DNA from: Pseudomonas sp. GM21
Lineage (GTDB): Bacteria > Pseudomonadota > Gammaproteobacteria > Pseudomonadales > Pseudomonadaceae
NCBI RefSeq assembly: GCF_000282215.1
Contig: NZ_AKJS01000142.1
Span: 1-64,000, forward strand
DNA: 64,000 bases
Direction: 5' to 3'
The notes below the pieces were generated by a model, which saw only the letters and a list, made by a program, of their open reading frames with translations, was not told the DNA's origin and made no database searches. Of this stretch, positions 27,613-37,878 are shown one piece after another (the stretch's first letter is position 1; every line of letters starts with the position of its first letter). Made by a program: the position numbers and the translations under genes.

Positions 27613-30600
27613 ATGGCCACTAAGAAAATCATTATTGTTCTGGGCATGCACCGCAGCGGAACCAGCGCCCTTACGCGCGCACTCAGCACCATGGGCGTCA
27701 GGCTGGGCGATACCTTGCATCCAGCCGGCGTGGACAATCCTACCGGTTTTTGGGAAGACAGAGACGTCATTGCCGTCAACAATAAGCTGTTAAGCCGATT
27801 AGGCTCTGCCTATGACAGGGTCGGCGTTCTGGATGTCGATCTGGATGGCGACGCCGTCATCGAAGAGATTTATCAAGAAGCCAAGGCTCTCATCGCCGAT
27901 AAAACGGCTGGCATCCCAATGTGGGGCATGAAAGATCCACGGATCCCGCGACTATTGCCTTTCTGGCAGAAACTGCTTAAAGAACTCGAATTCAACATCA
28001 GTTATGTCATCGCACTGCGCAACCCATTGAACGTTGCCAATTCGCTGGCCTATCGCAATCAATTCGCCAGTCTGAAGTCGTATCTTCTTTGGCTGGAACA
28101 TATGCTGCAGGCGGTTGCTTACACAACCTCCAAGAATCGACTGATCGTGGGTTACGATAACTTGCTGGGAAATCCCCGCCAGGAAATTCTTCGTATCTCA
28201 TCGGCGCTTGACCTGCCAGCGCCGATCGAAGATGATATATCGACTTACATCAATGAGTTTCTCGACCCTGGCTTGCGTCACGCCCAGCGTTCCGAGAGCG
28301 AATTACTCAACAGTCAGATTGAACCCAAGCTACTTGCCGATACTTATGTGCTGCTCAATGAGTGCGCACTGGACAAGATAGCTATCAATAGTGAAACCTT
28401 TGAAGATCGCCTCAAGCCCATGCTGTCCGAGCTCAGAAGCATGCTGCCGATACTCGAGCTTATCGCAAGCTCAGAGCGCACTACCGAGGTGGAGAGCCAG
28501 AAAGTCCTGGAACTCAATGTGGCGTTGCACTCAAGCAATGAACATCTCCAGGCCGCACTGAAATCCCTTACCAATACCAACCTGGAAAACATTTCCTTGA
28601 AAGCGCAGTTCAATGCGCTGACTGCCGAGACTGAAGCGGTACACAACGTCACGACTGCAGAGACTCATAAGCTCATCGCGCAAAATCGAGGACTGGAGGC
28701 ACTTAGCAACACCCTAAAATTCGAAGCCGAAAAGGCCGCCCTCAACTTACAACTCTTGCTTGCAGAAAAAGATGAAGCGATTGCGGCGTTAAGCAGTAAT
28801 TTGCTGTCGACGCAGGCTATAAAAAACGATGAGCTGCTTAAATGTGACTCCGTCATCGCTCAACTAACGGTTGAAAATACCCGCCTAAAGTCGGAACTGG
28901 CGGAGTTGAACTCTCTGCACAAAAAACTGGAAATAAATCTGGACGCATGGAAAGCCTCTGAAATCCTTTCCGCGATCCATATCGAAAAGCTGGAAGCCTC
29001 ATTAGCCGAGTCCAATCTAGCGGCCGAAGCCGACCTGCAAAAGTATCGATTGCTTGAGGAGCAGGTACAACGCGACGGTGAGCTGAAACAAGCGCATATT
29101 CAAACGCTGTCCAATTCCTGGACACATTTCTTTAACTCACGAACCTGGCGACTGATCAGCCTGTTAGGCATGAAAAGCAGCCTGCCTTTGATTGCTCTTA
29201 ACAATGGCGAAGCTTTTGACGAGCGCTTCTACCTCGAGACTTACCCCGACGTGAAAACGGCGGGCATCCCGGCTGCCGAGCACTATCTGTGCTTTGGCAT
29301 TCAAGAAGGACGATCGGGCTCTGCGAAATCGAAAGCGCCGGTTCAGTACGCCCCTGCAGAAGAAAAGCAGGTCATTGCTGTCGAGTTGATCGTGCAGAGT
29401 GATCATCTGCTCCATGAAAAAACGGAGCCCTTCGACGCTGACTTCTACTCGTCTATGTATCCGGATATCGCCAAGTCGAGTGTTGATCCGGAACGGCACT
29501 TCCTGGATCACGGGAAGGCTGAGGGCCGACTTGGAGTTGCTCCGTCTATTGCATTGAGTCGACCGATTGAATCGCTGCCCGCCCCTGCAGAAGAAAAGCA
29601 GGTCATTGCTGTCGAGTTGGTCGTGCAGAGTGATCATCTGCTCAATGAAAAAACGGAGCCCTTCGACGCTGACTTCTACTCGTCTATATATCCGGATATC
29701 GCCAAGTCGGGTGTTGATCCGGAACGGCACTTCCTGGATCACGGGAAGGCTGAGGGCCGACTTGGAATTGCTCCGTCTATTGCATTGAGTCGACCGATTG
29801 AATCGCTGCCCGCTGAAAAGCCCACCATTCTGCTGATCAGTCATGAAGCCTCGAGAACCGGCGCCCCTATTCTTAGCCTGAATATCGTCCAGCACCTCAC
29901 CTCGCAGTTCAATGTCGTTGCGCTGCTGTTTGGTGGCGGTCCGCTGGAAGAGTCTTTTATCGAGGCGGGAGCAATAGTCGCCGGCCCCGTAGATCTTCGC
30001 CATCAACCGACCATCGCTGAATGGACAATGGGAGAGCTTCTCGATACGTACTCTTTTCAATTTGCGATCGTAAACAGCCTCGAGTCCTATGTAGCGCTGA
30101 AACCCTTGGCCGATCGCTATATCCCGACAATCAGTTTGATCCACGAGTTCGCGGTATACACCCGCCCACGTACAGCCATCCAAAATGCATTGTTATGGGC
30201 AAGTCAAACCGTTTTCTCTGCCGATGTTACGCTTGAAAACGCAACGCTGGTATTGCCCGAGCTGACTGAATGCCGCCTTCCTGTTCTATCGCAAGGCAAA
30301 AGTATCGTGCCAGGTGAGGCTCATGACCTGGAACATCTTGAAGCAGAGAAGGCAATGTTGCAGCGGGTTATGCGGCCTGACGCATCTGATGATGACACGA
30401 TCGTTATTTTGGGCGCTGGCTGGGTACAGATCCGTAAGGGTGTAGACCTGTTTATTGAGTGCGCTACCCGTGTGCTCAACTCACCAATAGGTCATAAATG
30501 TCGTTTTGTCTGGATTGGCGATAACTACAATCCTGAACAAGACACTCACTACTCGGTTTACCTTCATGATCAGATTCACCGCGCCGGAATTGCGGAGCGA

Positions 30601-32007
30601 TTCACGATCATTTCGGAAACAGCCGCCATTGAGCATGTCTATGCCCTGAGTGACATGCTGCTGCTGACCTCCCGGCTGGATCCATTGCCCAACGTCGCTA
30701 TTGACGCTATGGTAAGAGGCCTGCCGGTTCTATGCTTCGACAAGACAACTGGCATTGCTGACATCCTTAAACGCAATGGCCTCCTGGAAGCGTGCGTTGC
30801 GCCTTACCTTGACACCCATAGCATGGCCGACAAACTCATCCGACTGGCCTCTTCGCAAGAAGCCCGGGATCACGTCGGAGAACAGGCGAGATCTCTGGCT
30901 GCACGCGAATTCAATATGTCCCGTTACGTCGGGCGACTGCTCTCCCTCACCGATGGAAACGCGACCTTATCCCGTCAGGAGCTGGTTGATACTGCAACGA
31001 TACAGCAAGCTGAGGTGATCGACTTTGGATACTACCCTCCGGCAGCTATGCAATTTTCAGGAGCTACCGAGGCAATTCGTCGATATGTACGCTCATGGGC
31101 ACGCGGCATACTGCGACGCAAGTTGTTCCCGGGTTTCGATCCGAGTGTCTATCAGGATATAAACGGCTCGACGATCGGAGCTCAGGATCCGTTGGCGCAC
31201 TTTTTGAACGCAGGCCAACCCGACGGACCCTGGAAATGGCAGAACCTCTCATGGGAAAGGGATTCGACCGCATCCATCAACAAAAGAACGCTGATGTTCA
31301 TCAGCCTTCGATCTGCCGACTTCATGGTGCAAATACTCGATCTGCTCGACTCAAAGTCAGCCGATACCAATGTCGTCATTCTTGTTCCGGATGAGTTGGT
31401 TGCTCTTGCCATGAAGCAACGCCTTCAAGATGAGCGAAACTCGCAGCTCAGGATACTGGTGAGTGAAGACCGGCCATTGCTTGCGATCCTCACACATCTG
31501 ACGAGCGCTCCTTACCAGGATTACGCTGCGATTGCCCATATCAACCTGAACACCGACCCGATCGATATAGATTTCAGCGACCGGGACACTTATCAGCAGT
31601 ACCTGATCGAAAACATGATAGGTGGCAAGTACGACGCACTGGGTATCATCGTTGACAGTCTAAACAACGTTGCACCTGACACCGATCTAGGGTTGATTTT
31701 CCCTGAAGACCCTAACATTCATGAGGTTGGCGCCGACGCAGCGATAATTTCCGCTCTTTGCGAATCACTTGGATTCGATGCGCCAGTTTCAAACCTCCTC
31801 CCTTTCCCTGTGAACGGGTCGTTCTGGAGCGCTCCAGCAATTCTGAGCGGGCTGCTCGCTGGCACCGGCAGTTGGAAATCGACGTTCAAGAGCCTGAAGC
31901 TTACCGCCGTGGAGCAGGAAAGGATCATTGCCCGTCTACTGGCTCAAGCCTGTCGTAGCCATGGTAAAAATATTGCCACTACCGTGGTCTCGGGCATCAC
32001 CTATTAA
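27613..32007 (+). CDS. Giant multidomain protein: sulfotransferase, coiled coil, family 4 glycosyltransferase, RgpF-like
   Basis: 1464-aa protein. Residues 1 to about 240 form a PAPS-dependent sulfotransferase domain: GMHRSGTSAL (11-20, phosphosulfate loop), NPTGFWED, KDPR, and RNPLNVANSL with the Arg and Ser of the 3'-phosphate site. About 290-500 is coiled coil. Near 530-733 there are DxxFYxxxYPD modules, the last two an almost exact 77-residue duplication. About 736-1050 is a GT4-type transferase (ISHEASRTGAP, GWVQIRKGVDLFIE, SRLDPLPNVAIDAM). The end (about 1230-1464) is a diverged RgpF-like region. The ATG at 27613 follows AAGGAC. It is probably an assembly enzyme that both extends and sulfates the polymer; APS kinase is encoded at 44073. 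Confidence 0.82.
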   Translation: MATKKIIIVLGMHRSGTSALTRALSTMGVRLGDTLHPAGVDNPTGFWEDRDVIAVNNKLLSRLGSAYDRVGVLDVDLDGDAVIEEIYQEAKALIADKTAGIPMWGMKDPRIPRLLPFWQKLLKELEFNISYVIALRNPLNVANSLAYRNQFASLKSYLLWLEHMLQAVAYTTSKNRLIVGYDNLLGNPRQEILRISSALDLPAPIEDDISTYINEFLDPGLRHAQRSESELLNSQIEPKLLADTYVLLNECALDKIAINSETFEDRLKPMLSELRSMLPILELIASSERTTEVESQKVLELNVALHSSNEHLQAALKSLTNTNLENISLKAQFNALTAETEAVHNVTTAETHKLIAQNRGLEALSNTLKFEAEKAALNLQLLLAEKDEAIAALSSNLLSTQAIKNDELLKCDSVIAQLTVENTRLKSELAELNSLHKKLEINLDAWKASEILSAIHIEKLEASLAESNLAAEADLQKYRLLEEQVQRDGELKQAHIQTLSNSWTHFFNSRTWRLISLLGMKSSLPLIALNNGEAFDERFYLETYPDVKTAGIPAAEHYLCFGIQEGRSGSAKSKAPVQYAPAEEKQVIAVELIVQSDHLLHEKTEPFDADFYSSMYPDIAKSSVDPERHFLDHGKAEGRLGVAPSIALSRPIESLPAPAEEKQVIAVELVVQSDHLLNEKTEPFDADFYSSIYPDIAKSGVDPERHFLDHGKAEGRLGIAPSIALSRPIESLPAEKPTILLISHEASRTGAPILSLNIVQHLTSQFNVVALLFGGGPLEESFIEAGAIVAGPVDLRHQPTIAEWTMGELLDTYSFQFAIVNSLESYVALKPLADRYIPTISLIHEFAVYTRPRTAIQNALLWASQTVFSADVTLENATLVLPELTECRLPVLSQGKSIVPGEAHDLEHLEAEKAMLQRVMRPDASDDDTIVILGAGWVQIRKGVDLFIECATRVLNSPIGHKCRFVWIGDNYNPEQDTHYSVYLHDQIHRAGIAERFTIISETAAIEHVYALSDMLLLTSRLDPLPNVAIDAMVRGLPVLCFDKTTGIADILKRNGLLEACVAPYLDTHSMADKLIRLASSQEARDHVGEQARSLAAREFNMSRYVGRLLSLTDGNATLSRQELVDTATIQQAEVIDFGYYPPAAMQFSGATEAIRRYVRSWARGILRRKLFPGFDPSVYQDINGSTIGAQDPLAHFLNAGQPDGPWKWQNLSWERDSTASINKRTLMFISLRSADFMVQILDLLDSKSADTNVVILVPDELVALAMKQRLQDERNSQLRILVSEDRPLLAILTHLTSAPYQDYAAIAHINLNTDPIDIDFSDRDTYQQYLIENMIGGKYDALGIIVDSLNNVAPDTDLGLIFPEDPNIHEVGADAAIISALCESLGFDAPVSNLLPFPVNGSFWSAPAILSGLLAGTGSWKSTFKSLKLTAVEQERIIARLLAQACRSHGKNIATTVVSGITY
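29350..29811 (+). repeat. Tandem 231-bp duplication inside the giant glycosyltransferase
   Basis: Two head-to-tail copies (29350-29580 and 29581-29811), 231 bp each, differ at only about five bases by eye. Each encodes 77 residues with the module FDADFYSS.YPDIAKS.VDPERHFLDHG. Exact in-frame junction and very low divergence point to a recent duplication. Confidence 0.92.
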
Positions 32008-32028
32008 CTTGAGTGCAGTAGATTTTTT

Positions 32029-34488
32029 ATGAGCCAATCCAAGAAAAAATTAATACGTAGTAACGTCGTTCGCATAAAAAATTTGGCGAACCACGTGATT
32101 AAAAATCTGTATGCGCGCTCCTATGTATTCATGAATCGCGCGAAGATCCAGTTTGACCCGGATTTTTATCTCTCCCAGTACCCGGATATCGGAGCGGCGG
32201 GAGTCGATCCATATCGACACTACGTGTTTCACGGCAGACGCGAAGGTCGTATGGGGCAATCACCAAAGCTGGAAATCACGAGAGATATTGCTCTGCTCGA
32301 CCCATCGAGAGAAACAGTGCTGGTGGTCAGTCACGAGGCGTCGCGCACTGGCGCGCCGATTTTGAGCCTCAATCTCGTGATGATGTTGCAACGTCGATAT
32401 AACGTGATTGCATTGGTGCTGGGCGGTGGAGAACTGCTTGATGATTTTCAGAAGTCTGGCGCCATCGTTATCCACTCAAGTGGACTTCGCTCGAGTCCGG
32501 ACCATGCTCGCCTGCTAATTGACAAGCTCTGTCAGCTGGTAACAATCAAGTTCGCATTGATTAATAGTATTGAGTCACGTGTTGTATTACCAGGCTTGGC
32601 CATCAACTTTGTCCCGACCATCAGCCTCATTCATGAGTTCGCCGCTTACATCAGACCCAAAACTGCTTTCGGGGACATCATGTTCTGGTCGACGGAGGTT
32701 GTTTTCTCTTCAACGGTGATTCATCAGAGCGCAATCAAAGAGTTCCCTTCGCTGGCAGAACGTCCTGTGCACATCTTGCCGCAAGGGCGCTGCGAGGTGA
32801 CATTCACCGAAACCGATGATCTTGAATTTTCGAGTGAAGGGGAAAAACTGCACGCGGTGTTTAAACGACTGAAGGGCAATGGCAAGAAAATTGTTCTCGG
32901 TGCGGGAATGATCCAGCTACGCAAGGGCGTGGACCTTTTCATTGACTGCGCACTACGAGTCCTCGAGCGCGGAGAAATGGAGGGCATGCACTTTGTCTGG
33001 GTAGGCAAAGGTTATGACCCTGAACGGGACGTCCTGTATTCAGCCTATTTGTATGATCAGATCTTGCGGGCGGGACTTGAGAGTCATGTCACCTTTCTTC
33101 CGGAAACGCCTGCCATCAATGTGGCATACGAACATGCCTCGGTTGTTTTGATTACATCTCGGCTTGATCCCCTGCCCAATGTCGCTATCGACGCCATGTG
33201 CCTGGGCGTGCCGGTCCTCTGCTTCGAGCGCACGACAGGGGTGGTCGACTTCCTGGATCAATGCGGCCTTGGCGACGCTTGCGTAGCCCGCTATCTGCAT
33301 GTACCGGAACTGGCAGACAAGGTGATCGCCCTGCTTCGCGATCCTGAGGCAATGATTAGCGCAGGTTCCATTCTGAAAGAGAATGCCTTGCAGGTCTTCT
33401 CGATGGATACCTACCTGCAGGAATTGGAGGCGATTGCGGATTCGGCAGTGGTTCACGCTGCGCAGGAAAAACTGGACTCAACCACCATCAACGAGTCCAG
33501 TGTGTACAGAGAGGACTTTGTTGCCCGTCACTTGAGAGCCAATACTCGTTTTGACACGGTGCGGTTCTATGTCAGAGCCTGGGCCAGCGGCGTTGGAAAA
33601 CGTAAATTGTTTCCAGGCTTTCACCCGGGAGTATTTGCTGATCAATATAGCGACTATCGCCCAAACCAGGACCCTCTTGCCAGCTACCTGCAAAACAATC
33701 AACCCAAGGGGCCTTGGTCACACGACGTGATCACGCCAAACACGATCGCTACAACTAAATCATCGACAACCAAAATCGCACTTCACGTGCACGTTTATTA
33801 CATCGATCTGTTTAATCAGTTGCTTGAGTGCTTGAATAACAACAAAGCACGTCCTGATCTTTTTCTCAGCGTGCCTGATGAGCTGGTCAAGAACGGGTTG
33901 CAAGCCAGTTGCAATCGATACAAAGGCATTGTAATTGCCATTGAGGTCGTTCCAAACAAAGGAAGGGATATCGGCCCCTTCCTCACCGCGTTCGACAAAC
34001 GACACCTGACTGATTACGAGATTGTTGGCCACCTTCACACAAAGAAGACGAAAGACTACAAGGACCCTGAGGTAGGGCAGATCTGGTACAGTTTTCTATT
34101 GGAAAATCTACTGGGCAAGACGCATCCAATGGCCGACGTGATTCTGGCGAAGATGATTGAAAACCCACAAATCGGAATGGTCTTTGCCGATGACCCCAAC
34201 GTGGTCGGCTGGGATGCAAACCGACCATATGCGGAGCTGTTTGCTGCCAAGTTAGGCCTGCCCTCACTGCCCTCGAGTATCGTATTTCCCATCGGTACGA
34301 TGTTTTGGGCTCGCACTGAAAGTCTCAAGCCGTTTGCTGCGTTAGGGCTGACGTGGGACGACTACCCAGAGGAACCCCTTCCCTATGACGGCAGCATCCT
34401 GCACGCACTGGAAAGACTATTCCCCGATGTAGTGAAATCCCAAGGCTACAAGATTTCATTAACTAATATTCAGGACATCACGAGATAA
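32029..34488 (+). CDS. Family 4 glycosyltransferase fused to RgpF-like domain
   Basis: 819-aa protein. One FDPDFYLSQYPDIGAAGVDP module (near residue 42) leads into a GT4-type transferase (VVSHEASRTGAPILSLNL near 100; LGAGMIQLRKGVDLFID; SRLDPLPNVAIDAMCLG). After a spacer comes a well-preserved RgpF-like rhamnan-synthesis domain from about 585 (HVHVYYIDLF, VVPNKGRDIGPFL, GHLHTKKT). It is a paralogue of the C-terminal two-thirds of the upstream giant protein and starts 21 nt after it. Likely a polymerising glycosyltransferase for rhamnose or a related sugar. Confidence 0.85.
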   Translation: MSQSKKKLIRSNVVRIKNLANHVIKNLYARSYVFMNRAKIQFDPDFYLSQYPDIGAAGVDPYRHYVFHGRREGRMGQSPKLEITRDIALLDPSRETVLVVSHEASRTGAPILSLNLVMMLQRRYNVIALVLGGGELLDDFQKSGAIVIHSSGLRSSPDHARLLIDKLCQLVTIKFALINSIESRVVLPGLAINFVPTISLIHEFAAYIRPKTAFGDIMFWSTEVVFSSTVIHQSAIKEFPSLAERPVHILPQGRCEVTFTETDDLEFSSEGEKLHAVFKRLKGNGKKIVLGAGMIQLRKGVDLFIDCALRVLERGEMEGMHFVWVGKGYDPERDVLYSAYLYDQILRAGLESHVTFLPETPAINVAYEHASVVLITSRLDPLPNVAIDAMCLGVPVLCFERTTGVVDFLDQCGLGDACVARYLHVPELADKVIALLRDPEAMISAGSILKENALQVFSMDTYLQELEAIADSAVVHAAQEKLDSTTINESSVYREDFVARHLRANTRFDTVRFYVRAWASGVGKRKLFPGFHPGVFADQYSDYRPNQDPLASYLQNNQPKGPWSHDVITPNTIATTKSSTTKIALHVHVYYIDLFNQLLECLNNNKARPDLFLSVPDELVKNGLQASCNRYKGIVIAIEVVPNKGRDIGPFLTAFDKRHLTDYEIVGHLHTKKTKDYKDPEVGQIWYSFLLENLLGKTHPMADVILAKMIENPQIGMVFADDPNVVGWDANRPYAELFAAKLGLPSLPSSIVFPIGTMFWARTESLKPFAALGLTWDDYPEEPLPYDGSILHALERLFPDVVKSQGYKISLTNIQDITR

Positions 34489-34489
34489 A

Positions 34490-35422
34490 ATGAAAATTTT
34501 AATTTTTGGCGGCGGTGGTTTCATTGGTTCAGCTATCGCTGATCGTCTCTTGGCTGATGGTCATGCACTGCGCATCTTCGAGCGCCCAAGAGTAGAACCG
34601 TACCGAAAGTTTTCTACCGGTGAGTCCGTTGAATGGATCACCGGCGACCTGATGAGCAACCACGATGTCAGCGAGGCGTTGGATGGCATGGATGCGGTGC
34701 TGCATCTGGTCTCGACCACGCTGCCAAAGACCTCTAACGACGACCCTATTTACGATGTGCAGAGCAATCTGATTGCCACACTCCAAATACTCAATGCGAT
34801 GGTCGCAAAGCGCGTTTCCCGGATCGTTTTCATTTCCTCCGGCGGAACCGTCTATGGCCCACCTACGTATTTGCCGGTGGACGAGCTTCACCCAACCGAA
34901 CCACAGGTGTCGTATGGCATCACCAAGTTGGCGATAGAAAAGTTCCTGCTGATGTATCAGCACCTGCATGGCATCAATGCAACGGTGCTACGAGTAACCA
35001 ATCCCTATGGCGAACGACAGCGCGTCGAAACCGCCCAAGGCGCGGTTGGCGTATTCCTGAGCCGCGCGCTGAAAGACGAGTCGATCCAGATCTGGGGTGA
35101 CGGCAGTGTGACCCGCGACTACATCTATGTTTCGGATGTCGCTGAAGCCTTCGCTTTATCCCTGAAGTATGAAGGCCCTTACAGCGTGTTCAACATCAGC
35201 TCCGGCACCGGTGTCAGCATTAATGATCTGATTGAGCGGATCGAGACCGTAGTCGATGGAACCATTGCCAAAGAATACCTTCCAGGCCGTCCTTACGACG
35301 TTCCTGTGAGTATTCTGGACAATGCATTGGCCGGCAGAGAGTTGAATTGGTCACCCACGGTCAGTCTGGATGACGGGTTGAAGCTGACCACTGCCTGGAT
35401 GAAGAGAACGATGGGCAAATGA
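34490..35422 (+). CDS. NAD-dependent sugar-nucleotide epimerase/dehydratase
   Basis: 310-aa extended SDR, close to UDP-glucose 4-epimerases. It has GGGGFIGS (NAD), the SSGGTVYG serine region, the catalytic YGITK and RVTNPYGERQ, and binds NAD. It probably makes an extra nucleotide sugar for the polymer. It starts 1 nt after the preceding stop and overlaps the next gene by 4 nt, so it is deep in the operon. Confidence 0.88.
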   Translation: MKILIFGGGGFIGSAIADRLLADGHALRIFERPRVEPYRKFSTGESVEWITGDLMSNHDVSEALDGMDAVLHLVSTTLPKTSNDDPIYDVQSNLIATLQILNAMVAKRVSRIVFISSGGTVYGPPTYLPVDELHPTEPQVSYGITKLAIEKFLLMYQHLHGINATVLRVTNPYGERQRVETAQGAVGVFLSRALKDESIQIWGDGSVTRDYIYVSDVAEAFALSLKYEGPYSVFNISSGTGVSINDLIERIETVVDGTIAKEYLPGRPYDVPVSILDNALAGRELNWSPTVSLDDGLKLTTAWMKRTMGK

Positions 35423-36405
35423 TGGATGCTTCCGGTATCAGAGTGTCGGTAGTCATCCCCACGAAAAATGGTGGAAGCCGCTTCAGGTCAGTCTTGAATG
35501 CCGCTCTGGAGCAGCAGACAGAATGGCCCTTCGAAGTCATTGTTATTGACTCCGGATCGAGTGATGAAACCTTGGCCATCGCCCGGGAAAACTCAACGGT
35601 CCGCGTCATTGATGTCGAACCTGCAGACTTTCAGCACGGACGCACGCGCAACGTCGCGATCCAGAGCGCGAGAGGCGAGTACATCGCCATGATCACCCAG
35701 GATGCGCAACCAGTTGCAAACACATGGTTGCGTACTCTGGTAGCTGACATCGAGGCAGATGAGCAGATTGCCGGAGTGTTTGGTAAACATGTTGCCTATG
35801 ACGATGCCTCACTTTTTACACGCGAGGAACTTGTACAGCATTTCGCGGGCTTTGAACTGCAACCCGTGGCACAAATGACGAACCCGGAGAGGTACCTTCA
35901 TGATGCCGGTTATCAGCAGTTCCTTTATTTTTTTTCCGACAACAACGCATTGATTCGGCGTTCGATCTGGGAGCGTTACCCCTTCCCGGAAGTGGATTTC
36001 TCCGAAGATCAGGCGTGGGCACGCATCGTAATCGAGGCAGGCTTCAAGAAGGCCTACAGTCGCGACGCCGTTGTTTATCACTCTCACAATTACGGGCTTT
36101 GGGAGCGCTTCCAGAGAAGTTTTGATGAAAGCATGGCCCTGGACGACCTCTTTCATTATGACCAGCCCAAGGGATTTCTTGTTTTACTGAGAAGCTGGGT
36201 CGGCCTGACGCTGCGAGATCTCAAGCTGATACGTCAACACCTACCCAAGGATGGCTGGAAGTTGATACTACCGGCGATAAGAATGCCAATTGACAACTTT
36301 ATGCGGGTATCAGGCGGCTGGCTGGGAGCCCGGGCGGGATTTGAATGTCCGGCATTGATAGCGTTTTGTTCCCGTGACAAAAAAATTAAACGGGGGAAAC
36401 GTTAA
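35419..36405 (+). CDS. Family 2 glycosyltransferase (rhamnosyltransferase type)
   Basis: 328-aa GT-A enzyme. The nucleotide pocket is VSVVIPTKNGG, then DSGSSDET, FQHGRTRN and MITQDAQP (where DxD would be), followed by the acceptor-side FSEDQAW. The HGRTRN and TQDA motifs are typical of rhamnosyltransferases of the RfbN/WbbL kind. It overlaps the epimerase by 4 nt (ATGA). Confidence 0.88.
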   Translation: MMDASGIRVSVVIPTKNGGSRFRSVLNAALEQQTEWPFEVIVIDSGSSDETLAIARENSTVRVIDVEPADFQHGRTRNVAIQSARGEYIAMITQDAQPVANTWLRTLVADIEADEQIAGVFGKHVAYDDASLFTREELVQHFAGFELQPVAQMTNPERYLHDAGYQQFLYFFSDNNALIRRSIWERYPFPEVDFSEDQAWARIVIEAGFKKAYSRDAVVYHSHNYGLWERFQRSFDESMALDDLFHYDQPKGFLVLLRSWVGLTLRDLKLIRQHLPKDGWKLILPAIRMPIDNFMRVSGGWLGARAGFECPALIAFCSRDKKIKRGKR

Positions 36406-36407
36406 GC

Positions 36408-37739
36408 GTGAATACTCATTTACTTGCATCCCAAGTCAAAAAATCACTGAGTCACATTCGTCAGGAAGGCTTCTCTTCTTTCTTTAATATATTGTCGCGT
36501 CGTTTCAGAAGTTCCCGCTCGCTGTTCACCAAACCTGATGTTGTGTATGCCTACCGCTTCTTAAAGTTCGCACCGACTATTCAGCAACCGGACAACGCTC
36601 TGATAAACGCAGAAAAAACCATCAACTGGTACATCCCGCCGATTGGCAAAGGATCCGGTGGACACCTGAATATTTTCAGGTTCATGCAGCACCTCGGAAA
36701 CCTGGGCTTCACCAATCGCGTAATTATTGTCGAAGAAGACAGTGCCCTTTCAGTCGCAAAGGTAAAGTCGACAATAATAGAGTGGTTCAACCTCGACAAT
36801 ATCGAAGTCTATTACATCGATTCATCCATCCCCTCTGCGGCGGCGTCAATTGCAACGTCATGGCAAACCGCCTACGCGGTTAAAAACATTAGCGCAAAGA
36901 CTCATAAGTGCTACTTTGTTCAGGATTACGAACCCTGGTTCTATCCTGCCGGTACGGAGTACGCACTGGCAGAGCAGACCTTTCGGTTTGGCTTCCATGG
37001 GTTCACGGCTGGAGGCTGGCTGTCCAGCATACTGAACGAACGGTTCGGCATGCAGGCCACTGCGCTTGGTTTCTCCTATGACAGAGCGCTCTACAAGCCT
37101 CATCCCACTGCTGCTCGAGGAGCTGCCAAACGCATCTTCTTTTATGTCCGTCCACCTACGGCGAGACGGGCTTTTGACCTTGGCGTTCTCGTACTGGCGG
37201 AGCTTGCCCAGCGGGTTCCGGATATAACAGTTGTGATGGCCGGCTGGGGCGTGCACCACTACACGTTCCCGTTTGCCTGCGAGCATGCAGGGCTGCAGAA
37301 CCCCGATCAACTTGCTAAGCTGTACAGCTCTTGCGATGCAGCGCTTGTGTTGTCGCTAACGAATCTGTCGCTGCTGCCTCTCGAGATCATGGCCTGTGGC
37401 GTGCCGGTTGTCAGTAACCGCGCCGAGTACACCGAATGGCTGCTCAACGACGACATCGCAATGTTGGCAGAGCCGACAATTGACGCACTGGCGAGTGCGT
37501 TGGAAAGGGTTTTGCTGTCACCGGAATTGACGCAGCCGCTCAAGGAGAACGCTTTCGCTTTTGCGGCATCCACCGCCTGGTCGGTGGAAGGGGACAAAAT
37601 GGCTCAAAGGCTTCAGGAAATTTTATCCGGCCCCTTCCCTTCTGATTCCCGTGTGGCAGTTTCTGAGGCACAGGTTCCAAGCTTGGAAGCCGGCAAACCG
37701 AGCGGTTCCGAACCCCTTGGCACAGAAACCGAAAATTGA
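36408..37739 (+). CDS. WsaF-like rhamnosyltransferase (GT4)
   Basis: 443-aa GT-B enzyme starting at GTG 36408, 2 nt after the preceding stop. The N-terminal segment NWYIPPIGKGSGGHLNIFR and CYFVQDYEPWFYP are marks of the WsaF group, which transfers rhamnose. The C-terminal half has the donor site (SLTNLSLLPLEIMACGVPVVSN). The last 35 residues are low-complexity. A 139-bp gap follows. Confidence 0.8.
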   Translation: MNTHLLASQVKKSLSHIRQEGFSSFFNILSRRFRSSRSLFTKPDVVYAYRFLKFAPTIQQPDNALINAEKTINWYIPPIGKGSGGHLNIFRFMQHLGNLGFTNRVIIVEEDSALSVAKVKSTIIEWFNLDNIEVYYIDSSIPSAAASIATSWQTAYAVKNISAKTHKCYFVQDYEPWFYPAGTEYALAEQTFRFGFHGFTAGGWLSSILNERFGMQATALGFSYDRALYKPHPTAARGAAKRIFFYVRPPTARRAFDLGVLVLAELAQRVPDITVVMAGWGVHHYTFPFACEHAGLQNPDQLAKLYSSCDAALVLSLTNLSLLPLEIMACGVPVVSNRAEYTEWLLNDDIAMLAEPTIDALASALERVLLSPELTQPLKENAFAFAASTAWSVEGDKMAQRLQEILSGPFPSDSRVAVSEAQVPSLEAGKPSGSEPLGTETEN

Positions 37740-37878
37740 CTCAATCTGCAGTCAACAACGCAATGAGATCATTCAGAAATCGGCCAGTGTACTGAGTCGA
37801 TAGTTGATAGCATCGGTCGAGAGAAAGACCCGGAGCTTTCGTAAGAAAATGATAAAATCGTGAGACGGATGACTGAAC

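Noticed and set aside
29350..29811. Direct repeats considered as a CRISPR array
   Set aside because: There are only two 231-bp coding copies with no spacers; no cas genes in the window.
29164..30183. 339-codon minus-strand frame with internal repeats
   Set aside because: Its repeats are only the mirror of the tandem duplication in the plus-strand glycosyltransferase.
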